From Pseudomonas fluorescens (GTDB lineage: Bacteria > Pseudomonadota > Gammaproteobacteria > Pseudomonadales > Pseudomonadaceae): a DNA stretch of 64,000 bases. The notes under the pieces were generated by a model. The model was not told the DNA's origin. It made no database searches and saw only the letters and a list, made by a program, of their open reading frames with translations. Where the stretch lies: assembly GCF_002022275.1 (NCBI RefSeq), contig NZ_MSDF01000010.1:1-64000 (forward strand), given 5' to 3'. Below, piece by piece: positions 38,928-50,000 of this stretch (position 1 is its first letter; each line of letters opens with the position of its first letter). The position numbers were made by a program, and so were the translations under genes.

Positions 38928-39383
38928 CTAAATCTCCTGCTTTGATTGTTTACCCGCGCCGCTTACGCCGGCAAAGGCCGCACGTAGAGCTTCGGGAATG
39001 GCCCGGGGTTTCAAACTATTGGTGCGCACACAGGCCACCAGGAACTGCCCCTCACAGAGCAGCGTTGCATCCGTTGCCCGCCTGACCTGCTGTTTAAAGC
39101 GCAGGCTGGCACGGTTCAATTCGATTACTTCCGCGCTGACCAGCAGTTCATCGTCCAGCCGCGCCGGCGCGTGGTAACGCGCCTCGCTGGAATGCACGAC
39201 AAACAACAGGTCCTCCCCCGCAAGCTGGGATTGGGCAAAGCCCAGCTCCCGTAGCCGCTCGGTTCGAGCCCGCTCCATGAACTTGAGATAGTTGACGTAA
39301 TACACGATGCCGCCAGCATCGGTGTCCTCGTAATAAACGCGACAGCGATGTGCGAACGACTGATCCCCGTTTTGCGCGCGCAT
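38928..39383 (-). CDS. ybgC: Tol-Pal system-associated acyl-CoA thioesterase
   Basis: A 151-residue hot-dog-fold thioesterase. The 4-hydroxybenzoyl-CoA thioesterase-type active-site motif [22 protein letters not shown] is at about 17-38; the Asp of EDTDAGG is catalytic. It heads the ybgC-tolQRAB-pal-cpoB cluster, as in most gammaproteobacteria. It probably acts on acyl-CoA or acyl carrier protein in phospholipid metabolism. Confidence 0.95.
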   Translation of the reverse strand: MRAQNGDQSFAHRCRVYYEDTDAGGIVYYVNYLKFMERARTERLRELGFAQSQLAGEDLLFVVHSSEARYHAPARLDDELLVSAEVIELNRASLRFKQQVRRATDATLLCEGQFLVACVRTNSLKPRAIPEALRAAFAGVSGAGKQSKQEI

Positions 39384-39522
39384 ACTCTAGTGCTTACTCC
39401 TCAGGTTGCCAATCCGGCCAAGCAACTGTTTTCTGATTCTATTCAACATTTCCAACGACTGAATGACGACGCCAGCCACTAGGACAGCACAAACTTCAGA
39501 TAAATCGACTGGCGTGACCTTT

Positions 39523-40581
39523 TTAATCGTCCACTGCATCGAGGAATTCGTCTACCACGGGCATCTCACCCAATCGTGACGGAATGTTTAACCCGAAGTG
39601 CAAATAGGCGTGCCGGGTCACTACGCGCCCTCTCGGCGTACGCATGATATAGCCCTGCTGGATCAGGTACGGTTCCAGCACATCCTCAATGGTATGGCGT
39701 TCCTCGCTGATGGCCGCAGCTAGGCTGTCCACCCCCACCGGGCCACCGTCGAACTTCTCGATCATGGTCAACAGCAGGCGCCTGTCCTGATGATCAAAGC
39801 CGTGTTCATCCACATCCAGCAGGTTCAGGGCCAGGTCCGCCACCGCTTTGGTGATATGCCCTTTGGCACGCACCTCGGCAAAGTCACGCACACGGCGCAG
39901 CAGTCGGTTGGCGATCCGCGGCGTGCCACGGGCCCTGCGGGCAATTTCAAACGCGCCCTCCGGGTCCAGCGGCAAGCCGAGAATGCCCGCCGAACGGCTG
40001 ACGATGGTCGCAAGGTCAGCGGTGCTATAGAACTCTAGACGTTGAACAATGCCGAAACGGTCTCGCAGCGGGTTGGTCAACATGCCCGCTCGGGTGGTGG
40101 CGCCCACCAGGGTGAACGGTGGCAGGTCGAGTTTGATCGAGCGTGCCGCCGGGCCTTCGCCGATCATGATGTCGAGCTGGAAATCTTCCATGGCCGGGTA
40201 CAGCACTTCTTCGACAATCGGCGACAGCCGGTGGATCTCGTCGATGAACAGCACGTCATGGGGCTCAAGGTTGGTCAGCAACGCCGCCAAATCACCCGGG
40301 CGTTCCAGAACCGGGCCGGACGTGGATTTGATCGATACGCCCATCTCATTGGCGATGATCATCGCCAAGGTGGTTTTACCCAGGCCAGGCGGGCCGAAGA
40401 TCAGCGTGTGGTCCAGGGATTCACTGCGCCCGCGGGCGGCCTGGATAAACAACTCCATCTGCTCACGCACGGTGGGCTGGCCGATGTAGTCAGCCAGGCT
40501 CAGCGGGCGAATGGCCCGGTCCTGGACTTCTTCACGGTCGCGCGGGCCAGTGGCCGCGATCAGACGATCAGCTTCAATCAC
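39523..40581 (-). CDS. ruvB: Holliday junction branch-migration ATPase RuvB
   Basis: A 352-residue AAA+ motor. Walker [12 protein letters not shown] (about 63-73), Walker B FIDEIHRL (about 113-120), the sensor motif GATTRAGML and a C-terminal winged helix ending in the [13 protein letters not shown] region are intact. The GTG start directly follows the ruvA stop, so translation is coupled. With RuvA it drives branch migration before cleavage by RuvC. Confidence 0.97.
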   Translation of the reverse strand: MIEADRLIAATGPRDREEVQDRAIRPLSLADYIGQPTVREQMELFIQAARGRSESLDHTLIFGPPGLGKTTLAMIIANEMGVSIKSTSGPVLERPGDLAALLTNLEPHDVLFIDEIHRLSPIVEEVLYPAMEDFQLDIMIGEGPAARSIKLDLPPFTLVGATTRAGMLTNPLRDRFGIVQRLEFYSTADLATIVSRSAGILGLPLDPEGAFEIARRARGTPRIANRLLRRVRDFAEVRAKGHITKAVADLALNLLDVDEHGFDHQDRRLLLTMIEKFDGGPVGVDSLAAAISEERHTIEDVLEPYLIQQGYIMRTPRGRVVTRHAYLHFGLNIPSRLGEMPVVDEFLDAVDD

Positions 40582-41193
40582 TTAAATCATTCCCTTCAGG
40601 GCTCGGCGGATCATGTCTTCACTGCTCAGGTTCTTGTCCTTGATGGCCGACACTGCCTTGCTGGCTTCCTGCGGCTTGTAGCCCAGGGAAATCAACGCGC
40701 TGACGGCATCGCTTTCGGCGCTGGCCACCTGGCCCGCCGGCATATCCGGCTGGTTCGGCACCAGGGCAAACATGCTCGGCACCACTTCCCAGGCCTTGAA
40801 ACGGTCCTTGAGTTCCACCAGCAGGCGCTCGGCGGTCTTCTTGCCGACACCCGGCACCTTGGTCAGCGCCGAGGTGTCCTGGGCCGAAACGGCGCGCACC
40901 AGTTCATCCACTTCCAGGCTCGACATCAGCGCCAGCGCCAGCTTGGGACCCACGCCGTTCAGGCGAATCAGCTCACGGAAGAAGTCGCGGTCACGCTTGC
41001 CAATGAAACCATAGAGTAATTGCGCGTCTTCGCGCACCACCAGATGGGTATGCAAGGTGATCGGTTCACCGACCGACGGTAGGCGATAGAGGGTGGTCAT
41101 GGGCACTTCCAGCTCATACCCCAACCCGTTTACATCCAGAATCAGGTGCGGCGGCTGTTTTTCAGCCAGGGTGCCGCGCAAGCGTCCAATCAC
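40582..41193 (-). CDS. ruvA: Holliday junction DNA-binding protein RuvA
   Basis: A 203-residue protein with the N-terminal OB fold, the middle helix-hairpin-helix pair ([17 protein letters not shown] and [16 protein letters not shown]) and the C-terminal RuvB-binding domain (about 155-203) after an acidic/Pro-rich linker. The start is GTG. Part of the ruvCAB cluster. Confidence 0.97.
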   Translation of the reverse strand: MIGRLRGTLAEKQPPHLILDVNGLGYELEVPMTTLYRLPSVGEPITLHTHLVVREDAQLLYGFIGKRDRDFFRELIRLNGVGPKLALALMSSLEVDELVRAVSAQDTSALTKVPGVGKKTAERLLVELKDRFKAWEVVPSMFALVPNQPDMPAGQVASAESDAVSALISLGYKPQEASKAVSAIKDKNLSSEDMIRRALKGMI

Positions 41194-41259
41194 GGTTCGA
41201 TCCTTAAAGCTTGAGGTCAGATCAAGGCCTGACCGGAAAATACGATTGCGCTGATGCTA

Positions 41260-41784
41260 TCAGAGACGCAGCCGCCCGCCACGACTGCGTGCAGTACCCA
41301 AGCCGTGCGGCAACAGGCTGGAGCGGGTGTGCGCATGGCAAATGGCAATGGCCAGGGCGTCGGAGGCGTCGATTTGCGGTTTTGAAGTCAGTTTGAGCAT
41401 GTGCATGACCATCATCTGCACCTGCTCTTTATTCGCCGCACCGGTGCCGACCACCGCCTGTTTGACTTGGGTGGCGGTGTATTCGGCGATTTCCAGGCCT
41501 TCTTCGGCGCCGGCAACAATGGCAGCGCCACGCGCTTGGCCGAGCTTCAATGCGGAGTCGGCGTTTTTCGCCATGAATACTTTTTCGATGCCCATGGTCA
41601 CGGGGCCGTAGGTCTGAATCACTTCACGCACGCCGCGATAGACGATCTGCAGGCGCTCGGCCAACTCGCCCGCGCCGGTGCGGATGCAGCCCGAAGCGAC
41701 GTAGATACAGCCGCGAGGGGTGTGTTGCACCACGCCAAAACCGGTGATGCGCGAACCGGGGTCGATGCCTAGGATTAAAGTCAT
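41260..41784 (-). CDS. ruvC: Holliday junction resolvase RuvC
   Basis: A 174-residue RNase H-like nuclease. Catalytic acids are Asp8 of LGIDPGSR, a Glu in [10 protein letters not shown] near residue 68 and the C-terminal Asp pair in [21 protein letters not shown] 41784; the 17-residue extension has no ribosome site. It lies 66 bp before ruvA. yebC is upstream, with a REPIN between them. Confidence 0.97.
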   Translation of the reverse strand: MTLILGIDPGSRITGFGVVQHTPRGCIYVASGCIRTGAGELAERLQIVYRGVREVIQTYGPVTMGIEKVFMAKNADSALKLGQARGAAIVAGAEEGLEIAEYTATQVKQAVVGTGAANKEQVQMMVMHMLKLTSKPQIDASDALAIAICHAHTRSSLLPHGLGTARSRGGRLRL

Positions 41785-41835
41785 AACGCCTGCAAAGTGG
41801 GGAAAAACACAAATCTTGCGGCCAACACCTAACAA

Positions 41836-41940
41836 CTGTGGGAGCTGGCTTGTGTGGGAGCTGGCTTGCCTGCGATGCAGGCACCTCGGTTTTTCAGTTG
41901 CGCTCAGGTGATGCTATCGCAGGCAAGCCAGCTCCCACAG
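41836..41940. repeat. REPIN with a partially duplicated left arm, yebC-ruvC gap
   Basis: GTGGGAGCTGGCTT is followed by a second copy that continues into GTGGGAGCTGGCTTGCCTGC, a loop with GCAGGCACCTCGG and TGATGCTATC, then GCAGGCAAGCCAGCTCCCACAG. The architecture and loop words match the element at 16975-17078, so the two derive from one another or a recent common copy. Confidence 0.87.
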
Positions 41941-41956
41941 GGGGTTTTCATCGTGC

Positions 41957-42703
41957 TTAAGTCAGCTGTTCGGCCACGTCTTCCGGGATGTCGGCATTCG
42001 AATACACGTTTTGCACATCATCCAGGTCTTCGAGCATATCCAGCATCTTCAGCACTTTCTGCGCGCCGTCCAGGTCCAGCTCGGCGCTGGTGGTCGGCAG
42101 CATCACGATTTCCGCGTCGGTGCCTTTGAACCCGGCCGCTTCCAGCGCGTTACGCACGGCGTAGAACCCGGCGAATGAGGTAAATACGTCAATGGAACCG
42201 TCTTCATTGGTCACCACGTCGTCAGCGTCCGCCTCCATGGCAGCCTCGATCAGGGCATCTTCATCCACACCCGGCGCGAAGGAAATCTGACCTTTGCGCT
42301 CAAACAGATAAGCCACCGAACCGTCGGTGCCAAGGTTGCCACCGCACTTGCTGAAGGCATGACGCACGGCTGCGGCAGTACGGTTGCGGTTGTCGGTCAT
42401 GCACTCGACCATCACCGCCACGCCGCCCGGGCCGTAGCCTTCGTAGCTCAGCTCGACCATGTCGTCAGTGTCGGCAGCGCCTGCACCACGAGCCACGGCG
42501 CGGTCGATGATGTCGCGGCTCATGTTCGCGCCCAAGGCCTTGTCCAGCGCCAGGCGCAGACGCGGGTTGGAGCCTGGATCACCGCCGCCCTGACGGGCCG
42601 CAACGGTCAGTTCGCGAATCCACTTGGTGAAAATCTTGCCTTTCTTGGCATCCTGACGCTCTTTGCGGTGCTTGATGTTCGCCCACTTGGAATGGCCAGC
42701 CAT
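41957..42703 (-). CDS. yebC: YebC/PmpR-family DNA-binding regulator or translation factor
   Basis: A 248-residue cytoplasmic protein starting [14 protein letters not shown], the family signature. Three domains are typical, with the acidic C-terminus ([15 protein letters not shown]). In P. aeruginosa the orthologue next to ruvC is PmpR, a repressor of quinolone signalling; other YebC proteins help ribosomes with difficult peptide motifs. Which role holds here is open. ATG 42703. Confidence 0.95.
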   Translation of the reverse strand: MAGHSKWANIKHRKERQDAKKGKIFTKWIRELTVAARQGGGDPGSNPRLRLALDKALGANMSRDIIDRAVARGAGAADTDDMVELSYEGYGPGGVAVMVECMTDNRNRTAAAVRHAFSKCGGNLGTDGSVAYLFERKGQISFAPGVDEDALIEAAMEADADDVVTNEDGSIDVFTSFAGFYAVRNALEAAGFKGTDAEIVMLPTTSAELDLDGAQKVLKMLDMLEDLDDVQNVYSNADIPEDVAEQLT

Positions 42704-42773
42704 AACACAACTCCGAAATTCTCTAGAAACCTTATCAATCCCGCCCCAGGCAGGAATTCCTTCTTTTAAACGC

Positions 42774-42801
42774 AAAGGCGCATCCGAAGATGCGCCTTTT
42801 T
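42774..42801. terminator. Hairpin between aspS and yebC
   Basis: AAAGGCGCATC (42774-42784) pairs with GATGCGCCTTT (42789-42799) across CGAA, a stable tetraloop (UUCG on the minus strand). The minus strand, on which both genes lie, has three U residues after the stem; the plus strand has five. It may terminate partially after aspS. Confidence 0.75.
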
Positions 42802-42839
42802 GACTGCCTACCACTTTATTGCGCTTTCACGCAGCAGCC

Positions 42840-44615
<1,776 letters not shown>

Positions 44616-44722
44616 GGTAGTGGTTTCACTTCTCGTAATTCGAAATTCGGTGGAGGCCTGCCTCGTCACCGTACATTAAAGCAGGGGACGGATAATGCAG
44701 GAGCCTGCGCGTAGAGTTCAAC

Positions 44723-44944
44723 TCAGTCTGCTTTGTCGCCGCCCGCCAGGTTCTTCTTCGAGCCGGTCTTGAAGTCGGTCTCGTACCAGCCACTGCCGCT
44801 CAGGCGAAAGCCCGGCATGGACAACATCTTCTTCAGCTCAGGCGCCTGGCAGGCGGGGCAATCGACCAGCGGCGCTGCGCTGATCTTCTGAATGGCTTCC
44901 AACTGATGACCACAGGAAGCGCATTGATAGTCGTACATGGGCAT
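44723..44944 (-). CDS. FmdB-type zinc-ribbon protein
   Basis: A 73-residue protein starting MPMYDYQCASCGH, with the CxxC...CxxC zinc ribbon (C8, C11, C29, C32). The C-terminal tail has GSGWYETDFKTGSKK, typical for this small regulator-like family. It precedes aspS by about 107 bp on the same strand, as often in pseudomonads. Its function is not established. Confidence 0.92.
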   Translation of the reverse strand: MPMYDYQCASCGHQLEAIQKISAAPLVDCPACQAPELKKMLSMPGFRLSGSGWYETDFKTGSKKNLAGGDKAD

Positions 44945-45110
44945 GGAGATGTCTCGGCGATCAGGTCGTTACCGCGCCGTGCCCTTCGGTTACAGACCCG
45001 GCACGCACAGCAAAGCGCGGGATTATATCTGGTAAATCGAGGCAGTGCAGCCGGCTTTCTGCCCGGAGGCCAGCCAGCCTTGACGGCGGGCCGGCTACCG
45101 AGCCACTGGA

Positions 45111-45443
45111 TCATTCGGGACTCGTGCGGCCTTTTAATACATGAACCACACACACCACCCTGACCAACCCACTGAAGTTCTTCACGCCGCCATAGCGCAA
45201 ATGCACTTCGCGATCGACATAAGACAGCAATGCACTGACTGAACAGGCATTGATCATGGCGATCTCCGTGAGGATATTCCAATAGATCTGTTCCAGCCGC
45301 AGGCAGGTGGAAAAGCCGTTGAGCCTGACTGACCGGGACAATGGCTTGGCCAACCCCATATCGAACCCTTTCGCAAAGGGATCGACTTTTATCTTATGAA
45401 AACCACCGATTTCCATCACTCCATTACCCACTGCGCGTGACAT
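45111..45443 (-). CDS. Ribbon-helix-helix domain protein
   Basis: A 110-residue protein. The core RSVRLNGFSTCLRLEQIYW followed by ILTEIAMINACSVSALLS and ending NFSGLVRVVCVVHVL follows the RHH_4 family pattern: one beta strand, two helices and a conserved final helix. ATG 45443 has AGGTG just upstream; an ATG at 45416 is the alternative. Related proteins are thought to bind DNA as dimers. It lies alone between dps and the zinc-ribbon gene, with non-coding gaps of about 170 bp on both sides. I do not know its targets. Confidence 0.78.
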   Translation of the reverse strand: MSRAVGNGVMEIGGFHKIKVDPFAKGFDMGLAKPLSRSVRLNGFSTCLRLEQIYWNILTEIAMINACSVSALLSYVDREVHLRYGGVKNFSGLVRVVCVVHVLKGRTSPE

Positions 45444-45624
45444 ACACCTGACACTCCATTGCCAAACAGCAGCCCATGGGCTTCTCCCATTAGGCAGTGA
45501 GCCTATAAAACAGCAGGACGCGCGGAGCAACCAGAAGACGGGTATTGGAAAGTCGTAGGACAACGCCAGGAAATGCGGGGAAACGAGCGAGCGGCGCCAG
45601 GACGGCGCCACTGCGCGGGGGTGG

Positions 45625-46098
45625 TTACTGGTTTTCGAGCAAGGAACGCAGCATCCACGCGGTTTTTTCGTGAACCTGCATGCGCTGGGTCAGCAAGTCG
45701 GCGGTCGGCTCATCGCTGACCTTGTCGAGCAAGGGGAAGATACCGCGCGCGGTGCGCGTCACGGCTTCCTGACCGGCCACCAGTTGCTTGATCATCTCTT
45801 CAGCGCTCGGCACACCCTCTTCTTCCTTGATGGAAGACAAACGGGCGTAGATCGAATAGGCACCCGGCGCCGGGAAACCAAGGGCGCGGATACGCTCGGC
45901 GATGGAGTCCACCGCCAGCGCCAGCTCGTTGTACTGCTCTTCAAACATCAAGTGCAGCGTACGAAACATGGGGCCTGTGACGTTCCAATGGAAATTGTGG
46001 GTCTTCAGATACAGCACATAGGTATCGGACAGCAGGCGTGAAAGTCCGTCGACGATGGATTTACGGTCTTCTTCACTGATACCAATATCGATTGCCAT
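45625..46098 (-). CDS. dps: Dps-family ferritin-like DNA protection protein
   Basis: A 157-residue four-helix ferritin fold. The ferroxidase residues lie at the dimer interface in [18 protein letters not shown] and [20 protein letters not shown]. It stores iron and protects DNA in stationary phase and oxidative stress. ATG 46098 has AAGGGGAAA in front. The 400-bp gap upstream holds its promoter. Confidence 0.93.
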   Translation of the reverse strand: MAIDIGISEEDRKSIVDGLSRLLSDTYVLYLKTHNFHWNVTGPMFRTLHLMFEEQYNELALAVDSIAERIRALGFPAPGAYSIYARLSSIKEEEGVPSAEEMIKQLVAGQEAVTRTARGIFPLLDKVSDEPTADLLTQRMQVHEKTAWMLRSLLENQ

Positions 46099-46505
46099 GT
46101 TTTTCCCCTTCAATTGATGAGCATTTCATTGATCAGGTGCTGAACCACTCTAGCAAGAGTGCCGGCTATGTGCAGCCACACCCACCCAGGTGGCGTGCGG
46201 CAAATCGTCCCTCTGCGGCCATGAACGAGGCAGGAAACCTCTGAAAAGCTCGCCCGAAATACCTGCACCTGTCTAGGACAAGCGTTTGACGCAGAAATGC
46301 CCTGCCCCTCGCAACACCCCGAAATGCTTGATTTGAGTAGGCACAGCCTTTGCTGTTAAATAGGCGCGGTGTGGTTGCCGTTAATGTCTGCGGCACACCC
46401 CATAGGCTGATACCCCGCGCACGTGCTCAACGCCTCCCATTGTTCTGAAGCGAACCGTGCCAGTCAGCTCTTCCTTGTGATCCGTCTTAACGTGAGTTAA
46501 TCAAA
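46099..46505. other. Gene-free region between dps and the membrane cold-shock gene
   Basis: A 407-bp divergent promoter region. A minus-strand open frame at 46166-46396 has no ribosome site or family resemblance and is not called. I see no clear OxyR, Fur or RpoS element that I would defend, though dps promoters commonly depend on them. Confidence 0.4.
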
Positions 46506-47108
46506 ATGTTGAAAATCGTCCACCTGCTAACGGGCGTTGCAGCTTTGCTGCTGTCCTTTATCCCGAGCCTGCAGCCTGAAAGCCTGCCGTATCTGGAACA
46601 ACACGACGCTCTGTACCTGGCCTTGTTCGGCCTTCTTAACCTGACGCTCGCACCGGTGATCCCTTACTGGAACAAAGGCACGCGTCATCAACTGCAAAAC
46701 CTGGTCAGCGCGCTGCTGGTGCTGACTGTTGTCGTTCAAACCCTCACCCTCCTGGCACCTATGCCTGAAGTGGGCGGCCACCCGGCCATCCTGCTCAGCC
46801 TGGTGATTGCTGTGGTCGCCATCGTTCTTCACCTGGCCATCAGCTTCTACCGTTCGTCCCCTGCGGCCGCGTCGCAAAACTACGACATGACCAACCGGGA
46901 TACCGGTACCGTCAAGTGGTTCAACACCTCCAAAGGCTTCGGCTTTATTTCCCGCGATTCGGGCGACGATATTTTCGTCCACTTCCGGGCCATCCGTGGC
47001 GAAGGCCATCGCGTTCTGGTCGAAGGCCAGCGCGTGGAGTTCTCCGTCATGAACCGTGACAAAGGCCTGCAAGCCGAAGATGTGATTGCGGCACTGCCGC
47101 GTCGCTGA
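46506..47108 (+). CDS. Membrane protein fused to a cold-shock domain
   Basis: A 200-residue two-part protein. Residues 1-120 carry three to four hydrophobic helices (about 5-25, 38-55, 65-88, 95-118). Residues 128-200 form a full cold-shock domain with [15 protein letters not shown] (RNP1) and DIFVHFRAI (RNP2), ending in [10 protein letters not shown]. The RNA-binding domain would face the cytoplasm. The layout lets mRNA or ssDNA be held at the inner membrane. It lies where P. aeruginosa has a cold-shock gene (near dps), so the fusion is probably ancestral in the genus. A strong terminator follows. Confidence 0.88.
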   Translation: MLKIVHLLTGVAALLLSFIPSLQPESLPYLEQHDALYLALFGLLNLTLAPVIPYWNKGTRHQLQNLVSALLVLTVVVQTLTLLAPMPEVGGHPAILLSLVIAVVAIVLHLAISFYRSSPAAASQNYDMTNRDTGTVKWFNTSKGFGFISRDSGDDIFVHFRAIRGEGHRVLVEGQRVEFSVMNRDKGLQAEDVIAALPRR

Positions 47109-47117
47109 TTTCGGCGT

Positions 47118-47159
47118 AAAAAAAACCGCGATCCGGCAGTGCCGGGTCGCGGTTTTTTT
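47118..47159. terminator. Bidirectional terminator between cold-shock and slyX genes
   Basis: AAAAAAACCGCGATCCGGCA pairs with TGCCGGGTCGCGGTTTTTTT, a long stem with A and U runs on both sides. It serves the two convergent genes on either side. Confidence 0.93.
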
Positions 47160-47169
47160 ATGCCCGCTG

Positions 47170-47376
47170 TTAATAGTGAGGCGGCGGTGCTTCTTCTTCG
47201 GAGGTTTCGAACTGGCCACCCATCTCTTCCTGGCGCTTGAGCAAAGCGGCCATCTGCAATTGCAGGCGTTCAACCGCACGCTGCTGGGTGACGAGGATGT
47301 CATTGAGGGTTTCGATGGTGTCGTCCTGGAATGCGAGGCGGCTTTCCAGGTCAGTGACGCGGTCTTGCAAATCCAT
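47170..47376 (-). CDS. slyX: SlyX family protein
   Basis: A 68-residue coiled-coil protein ([20 protein letters not shown] through [12 protein letters not shown]) with the C-terminal PPPHY tail typical of SlyX. It is conserved in gammaproteobacteria with no clear function. It follows the HIT gene by three bases, so the two are one operon. Confidence 0.95.
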   Translation of the reverse strand: MDLQDRVTDLESRLAFQDDTIETLNDILVTQQRAVERLQLQMAALLKRQEEMGGQFETSEEEAPPPHY

Positions 47377-47379
47377 GGT

Positions 47380-47805
47380 TCAGTCCTGGGTAAAGATGAA
47401 GTCGGCGGGCAATAACGTGCGCAGTCGAGCGCGAATAGCCGCCACTTGCTCCTGCGTATAAGGCTGTGCCGGGTGTTTGCCCCAGACCGGTGCTGGCCAA
47501 GCGGCGTCATCGCGTTTACGCACAATCACATGCACGTGCAATTGGCTGACGACGTTACCCAGCGCCCCAATGTTCATCTTGTCGGCACCCAACCCCTCGT
47601 TAAGCCACTGCGCGAGTGCCGTCGTCTCCTGCCACAGCGTGTGCTGATCGGCGACATCCAGTTGAAACACTTCGCTGATACCGTCGATGCGCGGCACCAG
47701 GATGAACCACGGATAATTTGAATCATTGGACAGCAACAGGCGGCAGAGCGGGAAGTCCCCAATGGCCAGTGTGTCTTGTTGCAGGCGTTGATCTAAAGCG
47801 AACAC
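47380..47805 (-). CDS. HIT-family hydrolase
   Basis: A 141-residue histidine-triad-fold protein starting at GTG. The active-site region is SQLHVHVIVR: the first His of the HxHxHxx triad is Gln here, while the second and third, including the nucleophile, remain. This variant is common to the Pseudomonas orthologues next to slyX, I believe. HIT enzymes hydrolyse or transfer nucleotides such as Ap4A. The substrate here is not known. Confidence 0.88.
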   Translation of the reverse strand: MFALDQRLQQDTLAIGDFPLCRLLLSNDSNYPWFILVPRIDGISEVFQLDVADQHTLWQETTALAQWLNEGLGADKMNIGALGNVVSQLHVHVIVRKRDDAAWPAPVWGKHPAQPYTQEQVAAIRARLRTLLPADFIFTQD

Positions 47806-48537
47806 GTGGGCACTCCGGTCGGCAAGTCAATTTCAGGCGCCCAGCATACCTTTGAATGCGTGCGGCTTCACGACCATTGCGGGCGGCCCTCGAGCCATCC
47901 AGCAAAAAAACACGCACCTTTTCGAGGCAATTAAATATTTGAGCTACGCTAAACCGGGCCTCAACGGCACGCACCAAAATGACCCACCTGTGCCTCAAAT
48001 TACCCACTGAGGAGTGTGAACCGGTAACGTTTTGATCCGTCAGCTGGTTTGTGTATCAACGCAGAGGCGTAAAACCCTGGCGCCAAACCCAAACCAAACG
48101 GCGCAAAAAGCCCGTGCTTATGCGGTTTTTACACGGCCGTAACGTTTTTCACGAAAAAATGACATTCGGTTACCGCTTTGTGCACGCTTGTTGCATTAAC
48201 ACTCGTATCGTCGGCAACGGCACCCGTTTGGAAGCAGGTGTTTCGCGATAAAAAACAGTAGCGTTTCGATGTGTATCAAGGAAGAGTTCAAACTTTGAAA
48301 GGGGTTTGAAAACAGCATTGAAGTTGTCAGCCCGGATACACTCGGGCTGTGAATTTGCGACACGGATCTAGCAATTTACGACAGCCTCGTAAAGAAGCTG
48401 AAAGGAAAGATGGGTAAGTATCGTCAATAGAGTCTGCGTGATATAACTTTGCGCCGACACAATAAAGAAAGAGCCGCCCAGATAAAAATACAGGTGGGAC
48501 GGCAGTACTCTTCCTAAAACCAAAGGAGCAAATCACG
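47806..48537. other. Long non-coding region upstream of oprD
   Basis: A 732-bp gap with no credible gene. The last 60 bases contain an imperfect hairpin (GCCGCCC and GGGACGGC around 48471-48503) just before the ribosome site AAAGGAG, so translational control of oprD is possible. The left 250 bp would hold the HIT/slyX promoter. I cannot assign operators; OprD-type genes are often under metabolite and catabolite control. Confidence 0.45.
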
Positions 48538-49809
48538 ATGCGCGTGATGAAGTGGAGCATGATCGCACTGGCTGTTTCAGCCGGCGTTTCGCAGTACGCA
48601 ATGGCGTCCGCCCAGGACGATTCCAAGGGCTTTGTTGAAGACAGCACTTTCAGCATCAACACTCGCCTGCTGAACTTTGGCCGCGACTTCCGTAACAACG
48701 ACACAGGCAAAAGCCGTGTCAATGAAACCGGCCTGGGCTTCAATGGTTTGTTCCAATCGGGCTACACCCAAGGCACCATCGGTGTCGGTGTTGATGTCAT
48801 CGGCCTGCTGGGCGTGAAACTGGACAGTGGCAAGGGCCGCTCGGGCACTGGCCTGTTCCCTACCGGTTCTGACGGTCGCTCGCAAGACGACTACTCCAAA
48901 GGCGGCGGCGCTGTTAAGTTCCGTTTTTCCGATACCGTGCTGAAAATCGGCGACCAATACACCACCGCACCGGTATTTGCCTCCGATGACAGCCGTTTGC
49001 TGCCAGAGCTGCCGCAAGGTATCTCGATCACCAGCAACGAAATCAAGGGCCTGAAACTCGAAGGCGGTCACTTCACTTCGAGCGTGGCACAGAACCAGAC
49101 CTTCCGTGACAGCCTTGGCCTGACCAAAACCGACTTCATCGGTGGTGTCTACGCCCTGACGCCGGAAGTCAGCGCCAGCCTGTACTACGCGAAGACTGAA
49201 GACTACTGGAAGAAAACCTACGCCAACCTGAACTGGACTCACGCGCTGAGCAACGAGCAGTCCCTGGCCGTTGACTTCAACATCTACAGCACCAAGAGCG
49301 ATGGCGCCGGCCTGCAACGCGCAGAAAAAGACGGCACCACCAAACTGGATAACCGTGCGTACAGCTTGCAAGGTGCGTACACCATCCAGGCTCACACATT
49401 CACCCTGGCCTACCAAAAGGTTAGCGGTGACGGTGACTACGGCTACGGCGTAGACGGCGGCGGCACGATTTTCCTGGCCAACTCCATCGCCCGTTCCGAC
49501 TTCAACGCTGAAGACGAGAAATCGTTCCAGGCTCGCTACGACCTGAACATGGCCACCTTCGGCGTGCCAGGCCTGAGCTTCATGACTCGCTACGTTAAAG
49601 GTACCGGCGCCAACACTGGCGAAACCTCGAACGGCAAAGAGTGGGAACGCGATATCGAAGCCAAATACGTGATCCAGAGCGGCCCAGCCAAAGACCTGAG
49701 CCTGCGCGTACGTCAAGCGACCTATCGTTCGTCTGACGGCGTGTACTACGGTTCGGCGTCGATCGACGAACTGCGTCTGATCGCGCAATACCCGCTGAAC
49801 ATCTTGTAA
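48538..49809 (+). CDS. oprD: OprD-family outer-membrane porin
   Basis: A 423-residue substrate-specific porin. A signal peptide ends near residue 24 (YAMASA-Q). The mature protein starts with DDSKGFVEDSTFSINTR, the family N-terminus, and ends in IAQYPLNIL. Family strands such as DFIGGVYALTPEVSASLYYA are present. OprD of P. aeruginosa takes up basic amino acids and imipenem, and it lies at the same place between proS-side genes and the HIT/slyX pair, so this is the positional orthologue. Substrate is inferred. AAAGGAG lies eight bases upstream. Confidence 0.92.
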   Translation: MRVMKWSMIALAVSAGVSQYAMASAQDDSKGFVEDSTFSINTRLLNFGRDFRNNDTGKSRVNETGLGFNGLFQSGYTQGTIGVGVDVIGLLGVKLDSGKGRSGTGLFPTGSDGRSQDDYSKGGGAVKFRFSDTVLKIGDQYTTAPVFASDDSRLLPELPQGISITSNEIKGLKLEGGHFTSSVAQNQTFRDSLGLTKTDFIGGVYALTPEVSASLYYAKTEDYWKKTYANLNWTHALSNEQSLAVDFNIYSTKSDGAGLQRAEKDGTTKLDNRAYSLQGAYTIQAHTFTLAYQKVSGDGDYGYGVDGGGTIFLANSIARSDFNAEDEKSFQARYDLNMATFGVPGLSFMTRYVKGTGANTGETSNGKEWERDIEAKYVIQSGPAKDLSLRVRQATYRSSDGVYYGSASIDELRLIAQYPLNIL

Positions 49810-49855
49810 TTAGCAGTTTGATTACAACGATGGCTTAAGGCTCACGCCTTAAATA

Positions 49856-49893
49856 AAAAGCCGCTCCCTTATTCACAAGGGAGCGGCTTTTTT
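49856..49893 (+). terminator. Terminator of oprD
   Basis: AAAAGCCGCTCCCTT pairs with AAGGGAGCGGCTTTTTT. A second small hairpin TTAAGGC/GCCTTAA lies just before it at 49835-49852. Confidence 0.94.
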
Positions 49894-50000
49894 ATTACCG
49901 CGTTATTTCATTGAAGAAATAACTAGCAAGCTAACTATCGAGCTTGAACTTCTGCTATCGAACCTGACCCATCAGCCAAGTTCGACAGCCTTTGACTTAG

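Noticed and set aside
46166..46396. 76-codon open frame upstream of dps
   Set aside because: No ribosome site, no recognisable domain, and it falls in a likely promoter region.
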